In this document: positions 1-4,274 of the stretch, one piece after another
Position numbering within the stretch: position 1 is the stretch's first letter
Layout of the letters: every line of letters begins with the position of its first letter
Origin: a virus
Length of the DNA: 20,131 nucleotides
Direction: 5' to 3' (one strand)
IMG/VR virus record: IMGVR_UViG_3300032163_000123
Location: 1 to 20,131 of that record
Made by a program: the position numbers and the translations under genes
The notes under the pieces: generated by a model
What the model was told of the DNA's origin: nothing
The model's input: the letters and a program-made list of their open reading frames with translations, nothing else
Database searches by the model: none

Positions 1-176
1 CGGTGGGCGATGAACAGAGACGGCCTGTTCTTAATTGAAGCGGCGTGCAGTATGTGCGCGGCGATAACCGTTTTGCCAGAGCCTGTTGGGGCTACCAACA
101 GGACAGAACGAGCGCCGGAGCGAATCGCGTCCCGGACACGCTGCACGGCTTCGGTTTGATAAATTCTAAGCTCCAC
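1..176 (-). CDS. Superfamily II DNA/RNA helicase, N-terminal fragment (runs off window)
   Basis: Only the first 58 codons are in the window; the gene continues past the left edge. The start is GTG at 176, chosen because AGGAG (184-188) sits about 7 nt upstream. The protein opens with a Q-motif-like RIYQTEAVQ, then the Walker A motif APTGSGKT at about residues 29-36, and a motif Ia-like stretch LFIAHR at the edge. This arrangement is that of DEAD/DEAH-type ATP-dependent helicases (UvrB/type III restriction/phage SSL2-like group). It lies 8 nt downstream of a PD-(D/E)XK nuclease-like gene in the same operon, a common phage replication/recombination pairing. The class is secure from motif I and the Q-like motif; the subfamily cannot be told from 58 residues. 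Confidence 0.85.
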   Translation of the reverse strand, partial: MELRIYQTEAVQRVRDAIRSGARSVLLVAPTGSGKTVIAAHILHAASIKNRPSLFIAH

Positions 177-184
177 GATTTCTC

Positions 185-445
185 CTAGGGATTGGTTCGG
201 CATTTCAGTTCGATGAAGGAAACAGCATCCCCATCGCGTTCGGCAAGAAAGTCAATCTCATATCGCCGTGGCAGCTTCATCATGGTGATGCGCCAGACAG
301 ATTCGATGGTCTGTTTCAGTAGCAGTTCTTGCCTGAGAGAGACCGGAGTCTCGTACTCAGGCATCAGGCGGCGATGTCCACGAGAAGTACGCAATCTATG
401 ACCATCCAATATGATTAAAATTTGGGATTTATACTTAACTTCCAT
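185..445 (-). CDS. PD-(D/E)XK nuclease-like protein, apparently C-terminally truncated
   Basis: The start is ATG at 445, behind GGAAGGAG, and overlaps the end of the upstream zinc-ribbon gene by 11 nt. An in-frame upstream extension to 529 would lie wholly inside that gene, so I rejected it. The 86-aa product has a helical stretch (TPVSLRQELLLKQTIE) followed by KLPRRYEIDFLAERDG and FIELKCR. The D...E-x-K arrangement is the core of PD-(D/E)XK endonuclease-like phage proteins. The protein stops three residues after ELKCR, before the beta strand and helix that normally complete this fold. It is therefore either a truncated, probably inactive gene or an unusually short variant. A strong Shine-Dalgarno for the helicase follows at once, so the truncation does not disturb the operon. 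Confidence 0.65.
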   Translation of the reverse strand: MEVKYKSQILIILDGHRLRTSRGHRRLMPEYETPVSLRQELLLKQTIESVWRITMMKLPRRYEIDFLAERDGDAVSFIELKCRTNP

Positions 446-839
446 GATGCTCCTTCCAACAGGCCGCGCAGAGTAAGCCGGGTCCGTTATACGTTCCCCA
501 TCCGCCGATGGTGTGCGATACCATTCCACAATTCGCGCACGTCTCCGGGTTGGCCGTTGGCGGTAGGCTCCAGGACTGCGGCTCCCATCCGATTAACCTT
601 GGGCTTGTATGCCACCCGCATGGCGGATATTCAGTTGGATGACCCAAGGACGGTGAAATCTGCCCATCGGAAGAAATGGTGTGACTGACTGCGACAAGTG
701 GCTTTCCGCAATCCGGACACCAGATGATTGCGCTCCAAAATGGGCGATACTCAGGTTCTGGTGTGTGCGATAGCAACCTTTGCCACGTTCCATGCTGACG
801 GCGCGCCTCGCCTTTTCCTCTTGGGATGTCGATTAGCAT
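435..839 (-). CDS. Double zinc-ribbon phage protein of unknown function
   Basis: This 134-aa protein starts at ATG 839 and has two likely zinc sites. The first is CPDCG (C41, C44) with PCGWH (C74, H77), separated by a segment with SxDGxxSPS, a pattern seen in small phage zinc-finger proteins. The second is CANCG (C101, C104) with CAACW (C124, C127). Such proteins are usually annotated as hypothetical and may bind nucleic acid. No good Shine-Dalgarno is visible; the start codon directly follows an inverted repeat (841-866) that could hide or present the ribosome site. It is the first gene of the leftward operon with the nuclease-like gene and the helicase. Cysteine spacing supports a metal-binding fold; the biochemical role is unknown. 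Confidence 0.75.
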   Translation of the reverse strand: MLIDIPRGKGEARRQHGTWQRLLSHTPEPEYRPFWSAIIWCPDCGKPLVAVSHTISSDGQISPSLGHPTEYPPCGWHTSPRLIGWEPQSWSLPPTANPETCANCGMVSHTIGGWGTYNGPGLLCAACWKEHHGS

Positions 840-840
840 G

Positions 841-866
841 TTAGGGAGTTAAATGTAATTCCCTAA
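841..866 (-). promoter_or_regulatory. Inverted repeat in leader of leftward early operon
   Basis: TTAGGGA (841-847) and TCCCTAA (860-866) form a perfect 7-bp inverted repeat spaced by 12 bp. It lies between the predicted transcription start (about 887) and the ATG at 839, where a Shine-Dalgarno would be expected. It could be an RNA hairpin controlling translation or a DNA operator; the sequence does not decide between them. Confidence 0.5.
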
Positions 867-893
867 AATTTGAGCAGTGAAAAATTATCCAAA

Positions 894-921
894 ATTTTAT
901 TTTCGATGCAGGTAGTGCCAA
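894..921 (-). promoter_or_regulatory. Predicted sigma70-type promoter of leftward early operon
   Basis: Read on the minus strand, TTGGCA (-35, 916-921), a 16-bp spacer and TAAAAT (-10, 894-899) lie about 50 bp before the ATG of the zinc-ribbon gene. The surroundings are AT-rich. There is no competing gene start between the promoter and the operon. Confidence 0.5.
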
Positions 922-1254
922 GGTTTGGAAGTGGTTTTTAAAGAACCTGAGCTTGAGGTTAGGTTTTTCGGGCATAAGACCCCAACGGAACCTGCCAAAA
1001 AGGCTAGAATTTCCGTTGGGGCTTATCCAAGAACCCTCGCCATCGGCTAGGAACCGGGCATTCAAGTCAGAGATATCCTGCTTGAACAGGTGACGTTTAC
1101 GCGATACTGCGTCCAACCGAGTGCCACCGACATACAGCTTTTCAAGCCTAATATCAGCCTTCTCTTGGCGGTTTGGTGTCATTGTGTCGCCACATTCACC
1201 GGAATTTAACCCAATCGTGAGGTTTCCCCGACGCATAAGTGATTCCGGGCGATA
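922..1254. other. Intergenic stretch without a convincing gene
   Basis: No supported coding sequence was found here. A minus-strand open frame crosses it but has no ribosome site, runs through a long hairpin and a promoter, and resembles no protein family I know. The notable content is the nested inverted repeat at 974-1026 and, at the right end, the start of the small-RNA promoter. Confidence 0.5.
974..1026. repeat. Long nested inverted repeat (hairpin)
   Basis: CCCCAACGGAA (980-990) pairs perfectly with TTCCGTTGGGG (1011-1021). The stem extends through ATAAG (974-978) with CTTAT (1022-1026) across one bulged A at 979, giving 16 bp. Inside the loop, GCC (994-996) can pair with GGC (1002-1004) around AAAAA. 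There is no T-run on either side, so it is not a standard intrinsic terminator. Confidence 0.7.
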
Positions 1255-1283
1255 TTGACGTGGGAGTTTTAAACGTGGATACT
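1255..1283 (+). promoter_or_regulatory. Predicted sigma70 promoter for a small RNA
   Basis: TTGACG (1255-1260), an exact 17-bp spacer and GATACT (1278-1283) give a good consensus match on the plus strand. The expected start, about 7 nt downstream, is A1290. No open reading frame follows; instead there are three hairpins and a terminator. Confidence 0.6.
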
Positions 1284-1289
1284 TAAACC

Positions 1290-1382
1290 ACGTCGTCGCA
1301 GACGTATTTATGCACACTCGCTCCCAAAGCGCAAGTGCATAGCACCTAGCCCCTCCAAACTCCAGTTTGGAGGGGCTTTTTG
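1290..1382 (+). ncRNA. Candidate small non-coding RNA (about 92 nt)
   Basis: The predicted transcript begins near A1290 and ends in a strong intrinsic terminator. Hairpin 1 is ACGTC (1290-1294) with GACGT (1301-1305). Hairpin 2 is ATGCAC (1310-1315) with GTGCAT (1335-1340), closed at the top by CGCT (1319-1322) with AGCG (1328-1331) around CCCAA. Hairpin 3 is the terminator. No start codon with a ribosome site lies within it. A consensus-like promoter, discrete stem-loops and a terminal U-run are the layout of a trans-acting sRNA. I do not recognise the family, and the target is unknown. It lies in a regulatory region between early operons and converges with the tRNA-Trp operon. Confidence 0.55.
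1348..1381 (+). terminator. Strong intrinsic terminator of the candidate sRNA
   Basis: AGCCCCTCCAAACT (1348-1361) pairs perfectly with AGTTTGGAGGGGCT (1364-1377), a near-perfect palindrome with an effective TCCA loop. It is followed by TTTTT (1377-1381). The T-run exists only on the plus strand, which fixes the orientation. Confidence 0.8.
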
Positions 1383-1405
1383 TTATGGCGACAAGGGCGG
1401 TAGTG

Positions 1406-1442
1406 AAAAACCTCATCTGGCTCCCGCCTTTTGAGGTTTTTT
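1406..1442. terminator. Bidirectional terminator hairpin, repeat copy 1
   Basis: AAAAACCTCA (1406-1415) pairs with TGAGGTTTTT (1432-1441), with an inner GGC/GCC pairing in the loop. A-runs and T-runs flank the stem on both strands, so it can stop the leftward tRNA operon and rightward read-through. Confidence 0.7.
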
Positions 1443-1466
1443 ATTGTGGCGACAAGGGCGGTAGTG

Positions 1467-1503
1467 AAAAACCTCATCTGGCTCCCGCCTTTTGAGGTTT
1501 TTT
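1467..1503. terminator. Bidirectional terminator hairpin, repeat copy 2
   Basis: This is an identical copy, displaced by 61 bp, with stem arms at 1467-1476 and 1493-1502. It lies directly downstream of the tRNA-Trp CCA end and is the first terminator met by the leftward operon. Confidence 0.75.
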
Positions 1504-1507
1504 ATTG

Positions 1508-1583
1508 TGGCGACAAGGGAGGGACTCGAACCCCCAACCTGCGGATTTGGAGACCGACGCTCTACCAGTTGAGCTACCGAGTC
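1508..1583 (-). tRNA. tRNA-Trp (anticodon CCA), with mismatched stems
   Basis: A 76-nt cloverleaf with encoded CCA is readable on the minus strand. It has D-arm GCTC/GAGC, anticodon loop CTCCAAA (anticodon CCA, Trp), a 5-nt variable loop, T-arm GGGGG/CCCTC with loop TTCGAGT, and discriminator G73. The acceptor GACTCGG/CCTTGTC has mismatches at 4:69 (T/T) and 5:68 (C/T). The anticodon stem TCGGT/TCCGC lacks pairs 27:43 and 31:39. D-arm and T-arm pairing and all loop signatures are intact. It follows the Trp-rich microprotein gene, whose TGA stop uses the first two tRNA bases, so it must be processed from that mRNA. It may be a functional but weak phage tRNA or a decaying one. Confidence 0.8.
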
Positions 1584-1722
1584 ATTTCCGATAATAATCA
1601 TTTAGCTTCTTCCTTAACAGAAACGTACACCACGGTCTCCGGTTCCACCATTCCAGCCAGAGACCACAGCCAAATATGCGGAACCAGAATCCCCACTTCC
1701 AAGAACGTCCGGAGAAGATCAT
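1582..1722 (-). CDS. Tryptophan-rich 46-aa microprotein
   Basis: ATG at 1722 follows GAGGAGAAAAA, an excellent ribosome site that overlaps the stop of the 31-aa gene upstream. The protein begins MIFSGRSWKWGFWFRIFG and has seven Trp in 46 residues (8, 10, 13, 22, 25, 26, 31), all coded TGG in the first 31 codons, then a basic LLRKKL tail. The GFWFRIFGxGL stretch resembles a family of very small phage proteins with GFxFRLFGxGL that I know only as hypothetical. The stop codon TGA overlaps the first two bases of the tRNA-Trp. Amphipathic Trp/Arg content could suit membrane association. The alternative is a leader-peptide-like sensor of Trp supply. Neither role is shown. Confidence 0.7.
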   Translation of the reverse strand: MIFSGRSWKWGFWFRIFGCGLWLEWWNRRPWCTFLLRKKLNDYYRK

Positions 1723-1731
1723 TTTTTCTCC

Positions 1732-1827
1732 TCAGTAAAAGTCTGTGACTGGATTGATGACACTGCTGCGGAATCTCTGTGCGCGATCACGCAGGACGTT
1801 ATACGGATTGATGGGTTTTGCTTTCAT
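1732..1827 (-). CDS. 31-aa microprotein of unknown function
   Basis: The ATG at 1827 overlaps the TGA of the HTH gene as ATGA, so it would be translationally coupled. The product is basic at its start (MKAKPINPYNVLRDRAQRF) and ends VTDFY. No family or motif is recognised. The next gene's ribosome site directly follows its stop (TGAGGAG), so the three genes form a tight operon. Support rests on this two-sided coupling rather than on similarity. Confidence 0.6.
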   Translation of the reverse strand: MKAKPINPYNVLRDRAQRFRSSVINPVTDFY

Positions 1828-2012
1828 TTTCTCTTCCTCGGACTGTGGCGTTTGGTGATACCAAAATAATCGAATATCTGGTACATCCGTTGCCGCGAGA
1901 TACCCGCCTCGGTATGAATCTCATGCGGCGATTTCTTCTCTCGCAGGTAATCCTGAATCATCTTGGTATTCCGGTCCCGGCAGTGGGCCAGCATCTTGCG
2001 ATACGGCGTCAT
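1824..2012 (-). CDS. Small helix-turn-helix DNA-binding protein (62 aa)
   Basis: The start at ATG 2012 (MTPYRKMLAH) is preferred over one 22 codons upstream, because GAGG lies 7 nt ahead of it and the extension would run into the promoter. Residues about 18-50 form an HTH: an amphipathic helix MIQDYLREKKS, then PHEIHTEAGISRQRMYQIFD with the turn at AGIS. The tail is basic (KRHSPRKRK). It is divergent from the ERF/exonuclease genes and sits beside back-to-back promoters. By position it is a Cro/repressor-like regulator, probably acting at 2049-2100. It is the first gene of the microprotein/tRNA-Trp operon. HTH class is moderately sure; the exact family is not. Confidence 0.75.
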   Translation of the reverse strand: MTPYRKMLAHCRDRNTKMIQDYLREKKSPHEIHTEAGISRQRMYQIFDYFGITKRHSPRKRK

Positions 2013-2037
2013 GGAAAATCCTCGGTTTATTTGATGC

Positions 2038-2066
2038 TTTTTAGCACATTGACAGTGACTTGTAAA
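2038..2066 (-). promoter_or_regulatory. Predicted promoter of the HTH/microprotein/tRNA operon
   Basis: On the minus strand TTTACA (2061-2066), a 17-bp spacer and TAAAAA (2038-2043) precede the HTH start by about 25 bp. It is back-to-back with the rightward promoter, the two -35 boxes being 5 bp apart. Confidence 0.5.
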
Positions 2067-2100
2067 GGCTGTTGACATGGCGGTTATTCCGTGTCAGGAT
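2049..2100 (+). promoter_or_regulatory. Predicted rightward early promoter and candidate operators
   Basis: TTGACA (2072-2077), a 17-bp spacer and CAGGAT (2095-2100) lie ahead of the ERF gene; the -35 is perfect but the -10 is poor, so activation may be needed. A second TTGACA occurs at 2049-2054. TGACA (2073-2077) and TGTCA (2092-2096) form an imperfect inverted repeat over the promoter, with CGG and CCG inside it. These are plausible binding sites for the divergent HTH protein. Confidence 0.45.
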
Positions 2101-2134
2101 GCGGCCTGTATTTATCCACTAATAGGAGTTATTC

Positions 2135-2899
2135 ATGGCCAAAACGAACCCTCCAGCAATTGTCCCCGTGGACGAACGTACCGCACTCATTCAGGTAATC
2201 GAGCGTGCAGCGGCAAACCCTGACGTTGATATTTCCAAGATGGAACGTCTGCTGGAGATGCACCAGAAGATCGTTGCCAGTCAGGCCCGGACCGCATTCA
2301 TCTCGGCCTTGGCTCAGATGCAGCCGGAACTGCCTGTCATCGCGGAGCGTGGGTCGATCATGAACACCTCCGGTAAAGTCCAGAGCACCTATGCCCTATG
2401 GGAAGACCTGAACGAGCAAATTCGCCCATTCCTGTCCAAGTACGGATTCGCCCTGTCCTTCCGTTTCGGCACCGAAGCCGGGAGTATCGAGGTAACAGGC
2501 GTTCTGAGCCACAGGGAAGGCCACAGCGAGGAGACCACGATCCGCCTGCCGGTGGATGCCTCGGGCAGCAAGAACGCGGTTCAGGCGGTGGCCTCTAGCA
2601 CCAGCTACGGCAAACGGTACACGGCCACGGCTTTGCTTAATCTGACCAGCCGGTTCGAGGACGACGATGGGCAGGGCGGAGCGCCGGCCACTATCAACGA
2701 AGAACAGGCGGCAGACATCGGCAATCTGATTATGCTGACAGGCTCCGACAAGGCAGCGTTCTTGGCCTACCTGTCGAAGGCTGGCAAGGTCTCGATCAGC
2801 GAGATCAAGGACCTCCCGGCCAATATGTATAAGGACGCTCAGGCGCTTCTGGCGCGGAAGCAGGCAGCAAAGGCAAAGAAGGAGGCCGTCAATGGCTGA
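2135..2899 (+). CDS. erf: ERF-family single-strand DNA annealing protein
   Basis: This 254-aa protein has AGGAG at 2124-2128, 6 nt before its ATG. The ERF core runs from about residue 45 to 185 and contains the family signatures YALWEDLNEQIRPFLSKYGF, a beta-rich VTGVLSHREGHSEET, and the glycine/serine segment AVASSTSYGKRYTATALLNL followed by an acidic EDDDGQG. ERF proteins form rings on single-stranded DNA and anneal complementary strands in phage recombination. The C-terminal part is a variable helical region ending in a Lys/Ala-rich tail. The gene overlaps the YqaJ exonuclease by 8 nt. Exonuclease plus annealing protein is the two-component phage recombination system analogous to lambda Exo/Bet. 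Confidence 0.92.
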   Translation: MAKTNPPAIVPVDERTALIQVIERAAANPDVDISKMERLLEMHQKIVASQARTAFISALAQMQPELPVIAERGSIMNTSGKVQSTYALWEDLNEQIRPFLSKYGFALSFRFGTEAGSIEVTGVLSHREGHSEETTIRLPVDASGSKNAVQAVASSTSYGKRYTATALLNLTSRFEDDDGQGGAPATINEEQAADIGNLIMLTGSDKAAFLAYLSKAGKVSISEIKDLPANMYKDAQALLARKQAAKAKKEAVNG

Positions 2900-3512
2900 G
2901 ATCATTCAGGGTAGTGATGAGTGGAAGCTACTGCGTCTCGGCATTCCTACCGCATCGAGGATGGGTGATCTGATGGCCAGAACCAAGTCTGGTTACGGAG
3001 CTTCTCGGGATAATTACATGGCCGAGCTTTTGGTTGAGCGCCTGACAGGTCAACCCACAGTCTTTGGGTTCGTCAATGACTCCATGAGATGGGGAACCGA
3101 GCATGAGGACGAAGCGGCCTCTGCTTATGCCTTTTACCGGGATGTGGTGTGTGAGAAAATCACCTTCGTCAGGCATCCAGAGTTGGAGAGTGGGGCTTCC
3201 CCGGACAGACTGGTTGGAGATGAGGGTATGGTCGAGATCAAATGCCCGAACACGGCAACCCACATCGAGACGCTGTTGGGTGCGGAGGTTGCGAACAAGT
3301 ATTACCTACAGATGCAATGGCAGATGGAGTGCACAGGGCGGAAGTGGTGCGACTTTGCGAGTTACGATCCGCGCCTTCCAGAGCACCTACGTCTAATTGT
3401 AAAACGGGTTCTCCGGGACGACAAGAAGATCGAGGAGATGGCCGGAGAAGTTTCCAGATTCATGCAGGAGATGATGACGAAACTTCTCCAGTTGGAGAAA
3501 CTTTTTATTTAA
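2892..3512 (+). CDS. YqaJ/lambda-exonuclease-type recombination nuclease
   Basis: This 206-aa protein has its ATG inside the end of erf and GGAGG a few bases upstream. It begins QGSDEWKLLRLGIPTASRM, typical of YqaJ viral recombinases. It then shows MRWGTEHEDEA (motif I acidic residues, about 66-76), ASPDRLVGD (D105) and MVEIKCP (E115, K117), which together make the PD-(D/E)XK active site. KYYLQMQWQMECTGR (about 136-150) is the conserved downstream helix. The enzyme should digest one strand of linear duplex DNA 5' to 3', leaving single strands for the ERF protein. Length and motif order match the family. Confidence 0.92.
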   Translation: MAEIIQGSDEWKLLRLGIPTASRMGDLMARTKSGYGASRDNYMAELLVERLTGQPTVFGFVNDSMRWGTEHEDEAASAYAFYRDVVCEKITFVRHPELESGASPDRLVGDEGMVEIKCPNTATHIETLLGAEVANKYYLQMQWQMECTGRKWCDFASYDPRLPEHLRLIVKRVLRDDKKIEEMAGEVSRFMQEMMTKLLQLEKLFI

Positions 3513-3647
3513 CGAGTCGCACTTGAGAGCCAGCCGTGTCAGGGGTTTTCGAGCAAGACAGTGAGGTGCTGCGGCGCGAGTTGTTTGAGGATTGTTTAGC
3601 GCCGAGCAGAGAATGAAGAAATTCCTTAACGAAACATAGGAGGTAAT
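3513..3647. other. Non-coding spacer with direct repeat and hairpin
   Basis: No supported gene. It contains the first copy of a 25-bp direct repeat (3548-3572) and an inverted repeat CGGCGC (3572-3577) with GCGCCG (3599-3604). One frame reads FEQDSEVLRRELFEDCL without a start codon, which may be a remnant of a lost gene end. Confidence 0.5.
3548..3572 (+). repeat. 25-bp direct repeat, copy 1
   Basis: The sequence TTCGAGCAAGACAGTGA, then GGTGCTGC, matches 4056-4080 at 24 of 25 positions (G against T at position 18). The two copies flank the membrane/coiled-coil gene. Confidence 0.8.
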
Positions 3648-4052
3648 ATGAAATACCAGAAAGGTGAAAGTGAAGTAATATTTGCTGCTGTATCGGCATT
3701 AGTCGTTGTATTTGTTATTGGTTTGCTGTTCTTTGGGCTTCCAGTGTGGAATGTTTGGCGAGCAGGTTTAAGCGGAGAATCTGAGTTAAAGCAAGCCGAA
3801 TGGAATCGGCAGATTGCTGTTCGTGAAGCACAAGCAGCTTTCGATTCCTCCAAGTTAAAGGCTCTTGCCGAGATTGAGCGTGCCAAAGGCAATGCAGAAG
3901 CAAATAAGATTATCGCCGGAGGACTTGGTGGGCCAGAAGGTTATCTGCGTTATCTTTATATTGATGCTCTTTCGCATAACAAAAATGCACAAATTATTTA
4001 CGTCCCAACTGAAGCGCAGTTACCTATTCTAGAAGCTAGTCGGCATAAATAG
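3648..4052 (+). CDS. Small phage membrane protein with SPFH/HflC-like C-terminus
   Basis: This 134-aa protein has AGGAGG just before its ATG. One membrane helix covers about residues 9-34 (IFAAVSALVVVFVIGLLFF). A charged helix follows (SELKQAEWNRQIAVREAQAA, then KALAEIERAKGNAEANKIIA) and then a motif GPEGYLRYLYIDAL...QIIYVPTEAQLPILEA. The helical repeat plus YLRYLYI and IIYVPTE resembles the C-terminal end of band-7/prohibitin-like proteins, and small phage proteins of this shape are widespread with no proven role. The gene is visibly more AT-rich than erf/exo and is flanked by a 25-bp direct repeat, so it may be a later insertion. Confidence 0.8.
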   Translation: MKYQKGESEVIFAAVSALVVVFVIGLLFFGLPVWNVWRAGLSGESELKQAEWNRQIAVREAQAAFDSSKLKALAEIERAKGNAEANKIIAGGLGGPEGYLRYLYIDALSHNKNAQIIYVPTEAQLPILEASRHK

Positions 4053-4055
4053 CAA

Positions 4056-4080
4056 TTCGAGCAAGACAGTGATGTGCTGC
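4056..4080 (+). repeat. 25-bp direct repeat, copy 2
   Basis: This second copy begins 3 nt after the stop codon of the membrane protein gene. It also starts a hairpin: GACAG (4065-4069) with CTGTC (4096-4100) and TACGA (4081-4085) with TCGTA (4091-4095). Confidence 0.8.
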
Positions 4081-4141
4081 TACGAACAAGTCGTACTGTC
4101 TGGTAGCTAGATAGGTCAGGCCAGCACTTCACTTTTACCGT

Positions 4142-4248
4142 CCCTGTCCGGTTGACAGGGTGAGGGGAAGGCGGTTGCCTATAAGGAACTCCCTTGGCGT
4201 AAGCCATAAAGTATGCAGCCGGGTGGGAAAGCTTCCCGGCCAACCGCC
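4142..4248 (+). ncRNA. Structured leader RNA candidate upstream of MazG-like gene
   Basis: CCCTGTC (4142-4148) pairs with GACAGGG (4154-4160). A closing helix GGCGGTTG (4170-4177) with CAACCGCC (4241-4248) encloses two hairpins. One is TGGC (4195-4198) with GCCA (4203-4206), carrying a GNRA-type GTAA tetraloop. The other is GCCGGG (4218-4223) with CCCGGC (4235-4240), for which GGGAA with TTCCC is an alternative pairing. The multibranch junction is followed by a ribosome site 16 nt later. Layout and competing pairings resemble a cis-regulatory RNA, but no known riboswitch consensus was recognised. There is no terminal U-run. Confidence 0.5.
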
Positions 4249-4274
4249 TGATCCGTTTTATTGAGAGGTGAGAT

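Larger units (their letters stand above)
1386..1507. repeat. Two exact 61-bp tandem repeats plus a partial third copy
   Basis: Copy 1 (1386-1446) and copy 2 (1447-1507) are identical over all 61 bp. The first 12 bp of the unit, TGGCGACAAGGG, recur a third time at 1508-1519, where they form the 3' end of the tRNA-Trp (CCCTTGTCGCCA on the minus strand). Each unit therefore carries a tRNA 3' end plus a terminator hairpin. The pattern fits slippage or unequal exchange that duplicated the tail of the tRNA gene. Confidence 0.9.

Noticed and set aside
841-1416. Minus-strand open frame of 191 codons
   Set aside because: It runs through the sRNA terminator, the sRNA promoter, a 16-bp hairpin and the leftward promoter. 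No candidate start has a ribosome site, and the translation resembles no family I know.
1386-1519. CRISPR-like array
   Set aside because: The repeats are tandem without spacers and contain terminator hairpins and a tRNA end, so this is a duplication.
1386-1583. Phage attachment site (attP) at the tRNA 3' end
   Set aside because: The repeated 12-bp tRNA end is suggestive, but no integrase is in the window and no host sequence is available to compare, so I kept it only as one explanation of the duplication.
1413-1601. Minus-strand frame with VAQLVERRSPNPQVGGSSPS
   Set aside because: This is the typical artefact of translating a tRNA gene; it covers the tRNA-Trp and the repeats.
2396-2905. Minus-strand frame opposite erf
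   Set aside because: It is fully antisense to a clear ERF gene with no supporting start or motif.
4152-4185. Promoter TTGACA ... TATAAG in the MazG leader
   Set aside because: The spacer is 22 bp, too long for a sigma70 promoter, and both boxes lie inside RNA helices.
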